Source of the DNA: Asterella californica
Lineage: Eukaryota > Streptophyta > Marchantiopsida > Marchantiales > Aytoniaceae
Direction of reading: 5' to 3'
DNA: 64,000 nt
Assembly (NCBI GenBank): GCA_036924285.1
Contig: JAYKYS010000004.1
Coordinates: 27,746,001 to 27,810,000, forward strand
Under the pieces are notes generated by a model that was not told the DNA's origin, did no database searches, and worked only from the letters and a program-made list of their open reading frames with translations. Both the position numbers and the translations under genes were made by a program. Positions 61,882 to 64,000 of the stretch are shown here, piece by piece; within the stretch, counting starts at the first letter, position 1, and each line of letters opens with the position of its first letter.

Positions 61882-64000
61882 ACGACCTACCGATGGTGCA
61901 GTAGAGTTGGAGGCATCGACATCCAGGAGTGGGTGTGATGTGAGCCCACCTTCGACGTTTGTGGATGCGACGTCGAACCCGATGTTGGGGGCGGCTATAG
62001 CAGTTTTGCGAGCCCCACTATTCTCAGCCACGGATATGAGAGCATTGGGAGTCAACTTGGCTCCAGTGTTCCAGTTGGCGGCCACGCTCAGTGAGAGCGA
62101 GGATGTAGTTACCTCTAGTGCTGAAGTAGTTCAGCAAGAGACGGTAGACGTGTCCATGGAGTCGAGGATCAGGACAGCTACCAGTGGTACTTGGCAAGCG
62201 GCGGCTGCTAGGTTAGATGAGTTACCAGCTAGGCCGGCGATTGACCGTGCTAGTTTGGCACCAGGTGTGGTGTTGTTGGACAACAGAAGTGGTATCTTCT
62301 GTTTGGTGGCACCTTCAGGGAAAGTGTATCGACCCCAGAAGGTCTTGTTAGACTCTGGAGCCCAACCGTTGATGTTGGGAAAGGCGGCGTGTATTGGTTT
62401 GGGTCTGAAGAAGTCCGAGATAGAGAGATGTCCATTCCAGTTGCAGACATCTCTAGGGGGATCAGGAGGTACGGCTCTACACATGACACGGGAGATGTTG
62501 ACGGTGAGAGTTCGGCCAGATCACCCCACGGATGGCTCTATGGTGAAGGCCAAGGCCATTGTTACAGCCGCAGAGTCTTATGATGTATTGGTGGGAGGTG
62601 CTGTGTTGTACCCTATGGGGTTCGTGATTGACTATTGGGCAGAGACAGCATCTTACAGACCAGGTTGGCAGTCCGGTGAGGGACGAGTGAGCCGCTTACC
62701 AGTGCGGTTCAGTGCTAGAGTTGGGACGACGGAGCCTACACCAGGAACGATGGCATCCGTTGCAGGGTTCAGTTCGATCATCACTTGGCCGGATGAGTTG
62801 TTGGAGGGTAATGCCCATGCGGAGGATACTCCGATCTATGAGGAGGTGGAGGACATGCCTAGCATGTCTACGTTAGTACCATCTGCCTTGGATGTTCCAC
62901 TCTGGAGTTCGAGTGGAGGGTTGCAGCAGTATGCTGATCAGTTGGTGCAGCAGGCTTGGAGTGAAGCTTTTGTACCACCAGTAGAGGAACAAAGGGTTGT
63001 TCCTGCCACTGGCCCTGTGACCTTATCACCGTTGGATACGACTCCCATTGTGTGGCAGTATCCAGAGGAAGGTGTATGTGTGCTGGAGCTGTTTGGAGGG
63101 ATCAGCACAGGTTTGGCTGCGGTATTGCAGGCAGGTATACAAGTACAGCGATACTTGTATGTGGAGAGAGATGAGATTGCGAGACGCATCTCATTGCGAC
63201 ATGTGGCACGTTTGGTGCAAAGATATCCTGAGTTGTTGCCCATATCAGCTGTTAGAGGATACCAGCAAGCATTACCGTCGGATATTTCGTTGCTGGGGGC
63301 GCAGGATCTTACGTTTGTGGGCACCATTCACTTGGTGATAGCCGGATGGCCATGTCAAGGTCACACGCGTGCAGAGAGAGGTCAGGGTTTACATGACCCG
63401 CGATCTAGGATGTTCTGGGAGATGTTACGGATCCTACGACATCTCCAGATGCATCAGGTGGATTCTCCAGCATACATCTTGGAGAATGTTCCTTTGTTGG
63501 GTGATGCTCGTACACAGATGATGGCGAGTGTGCACCAAGTGCGGTCTTGGGTTGGACCAGCAGTGTTGTTGGATGCAGCGAGAGTGGGATCTCGTGCACA
63601 TCGTCCACGGTTGTGGTGGACGAACTTGTTACCGAGAGAGGTGCTTAAGCGCGCACACGATGGAGTGAGACGACCAGCGCACCTCACGGTTGATAGCATC
63701 TTGGATGCAGGACGACGATCTCAAGTAGTGAGAGTCGTCGATAGGTCACCCATGGCAGTGGTGAACCTAGTGGGACGGCCCATGGTAGCATTACCCACAT
63801 TGGTAAGCTTTCCAGCGTCACATGCTTACAGAGATGGAGGACCTGGGCTTGTGTGGGATGCTCAATTACGGCAGTTGGTGGAGCCCAATGCCGATGAGAG
63901 AGAGCGAGCGATGGGTTTCACTACGGGTACGACGACAGTAGCTTCGGTGTCGGAGGCTTCACGTCGTCAAGTATTGGGTCAAGCAATGGACTTGAATTGC
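61751..64000 (+). CDS. Element F' protease - cytosine-5 methyltransferase (runs off window)
   Basis: Open from GTG 61751 (ATG at 61871) to the end of the window, 750 codons, in the +1 frame relative to gag. It keeps the D-S-G-A protease site, motif I L-E-L-F-G-G (near nt 63090), the catalytic P-C-Q at 63350-63358 (residue 535, as in F), E-N-V and motif VIII. A few substitutions relative to F, none in catalytic residues. This is independent evidence that the methyltransferase frame is maintained in two copies. The end of the domain, the UAG region and Pol lie outside. The copy's gag is split by C, so the element cannot move unaided, but this frame may still be expressed. Confidence 0.9.
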   Translation, partial: MQYVPLSHEVRQWSWIHNAGRLVDKLPQSFTLSEALRTTSMVPKRPTDGAVELEASTSRSGCDVSPPSTFVDATSNPMLGAAIAVLRAPLFSATDMRALGVNLAPVFQLAATLSESEDVVTSSAEVVQQETVDVSMESRIRTATSGTWQAAAARLDELPARPAIDRASLAPGVVLLDNRSGIFCLVAPSGKVYRPQKVLLDSGAQPLMLGKAACIGLGLKKSEIERCPFQLQTSLGGSGGTALHMTREMLTVRVRPDHPTDGSMVKAKAIVTAAESYDVLVGGAVLYPMGFVIDYWAETASYRPGWQSGEGRVSRLPVRFSARVGTTEPTPGTMASVAGFSSIITWPDELLEGNAHAEDTPIYEEVEDMPSMSTLVPSALDVPLWSSSGGLQQYADQLVQQAWSEAFVPPVEEQRVVPATGPVTLSPLDTTPIVWQYPEEGVCVLELFGGISTGLAAVLQAGIQVQRYLYVERDEIARRISLRHVARLVQRYPELLPISAVRGYQQALPSDISLLGAQDLTFVGTIHLVIAGWPCQGHTRAERGQGLHDPRSRMFWEMLRILRHLQMHQVDSPAYILENVPLLGDARTQMMASVHQVRSWVGPAVLLDAARVGSRAHRPRLWWTNLLPREVLKRAHDGVRRPAHLTVDSILDAGRRSQVVRVVDRSPMAVVNLVGRPMVALPTLVSFPASHAYRDGGPGLVWDAQLRQLVEPNADERERAMGFTTGTTTVASVSEASRRQVLGQAMDLNC

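Overview
The window is a eukaryotic, almost gene-free block of nested LTR retrotransposons. I see no convincing host gene, no tRNA or complete rRNA gene, no CRISPR array and no bacterial features. The content (many Ty3/gypsy elements, one of which carries a cytosine-5 DNA methyltransferase) suggests a large-genome streptophyte, most plausibly a charophyte alga such as Chara, because retrotransposon-borne DNMTs have been described in charophytes and dinoflagellates. The organism is inference; the element structures are read directly.

Layout, with my own labels. Element A (+, 1-~6229): partial ORF1, an intact gag-pol and a 3' LTR. Element B1 (-, 6233-17347): complete, with two 1372-bp LTRs and a 4-bp ACGT target duplication; its 5' LTR is interrupted by a solo LTR of the related B2 family (13603-16008, CCGG duplication). 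Region D (-, 17348-28037): a Ty3/gypsy element with few breaks plus a decayed coiled-coil ORF, all in sequence very rich in GAAGAC/GTCTTC. Element E (+, 28038-30767): LTR and truncated gag, cut by a 631-bp foldback element (30768-31398). Element F (-, 31401-39358) and its near-identical mirror copy F' (+, from ~40283 to beyond the window end) form a head-to-head inverted pair around ~39817. Chromovirus C (-, 41515-60947, 5-bp GGCAG duplication) splits the gag of F'. C is itself split by a tandem B2 array (45486-~57727).

The most unusual system is F/F'. The gene order is gag - protease - cytosine-5 methyltransferase - in-frame UAG - RT - RNase H - integrase - PHD finger. The element therefore encodes both a predicted DNA-methylating enzyme and a predicted chromatin reader. 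The UAG between methyltransferase and RT lies in the CAR-YYA context known from tobamovirus-type readthrough. Gag and protease-MTase overlap in different frames.

Other points. The B clade inserts at 4-bp sites with a central CG, has a D-H-G-S protease motif and has an acidic integrase tail; B1 has a G-GGU-UUU slippery site. B2 and C are joined in frame into chimeric ORFs. Several premature stops fit C-to-T decay, and one is proven by comparing F with F'. All identities are by eye from sequence motifs; no database search was run.
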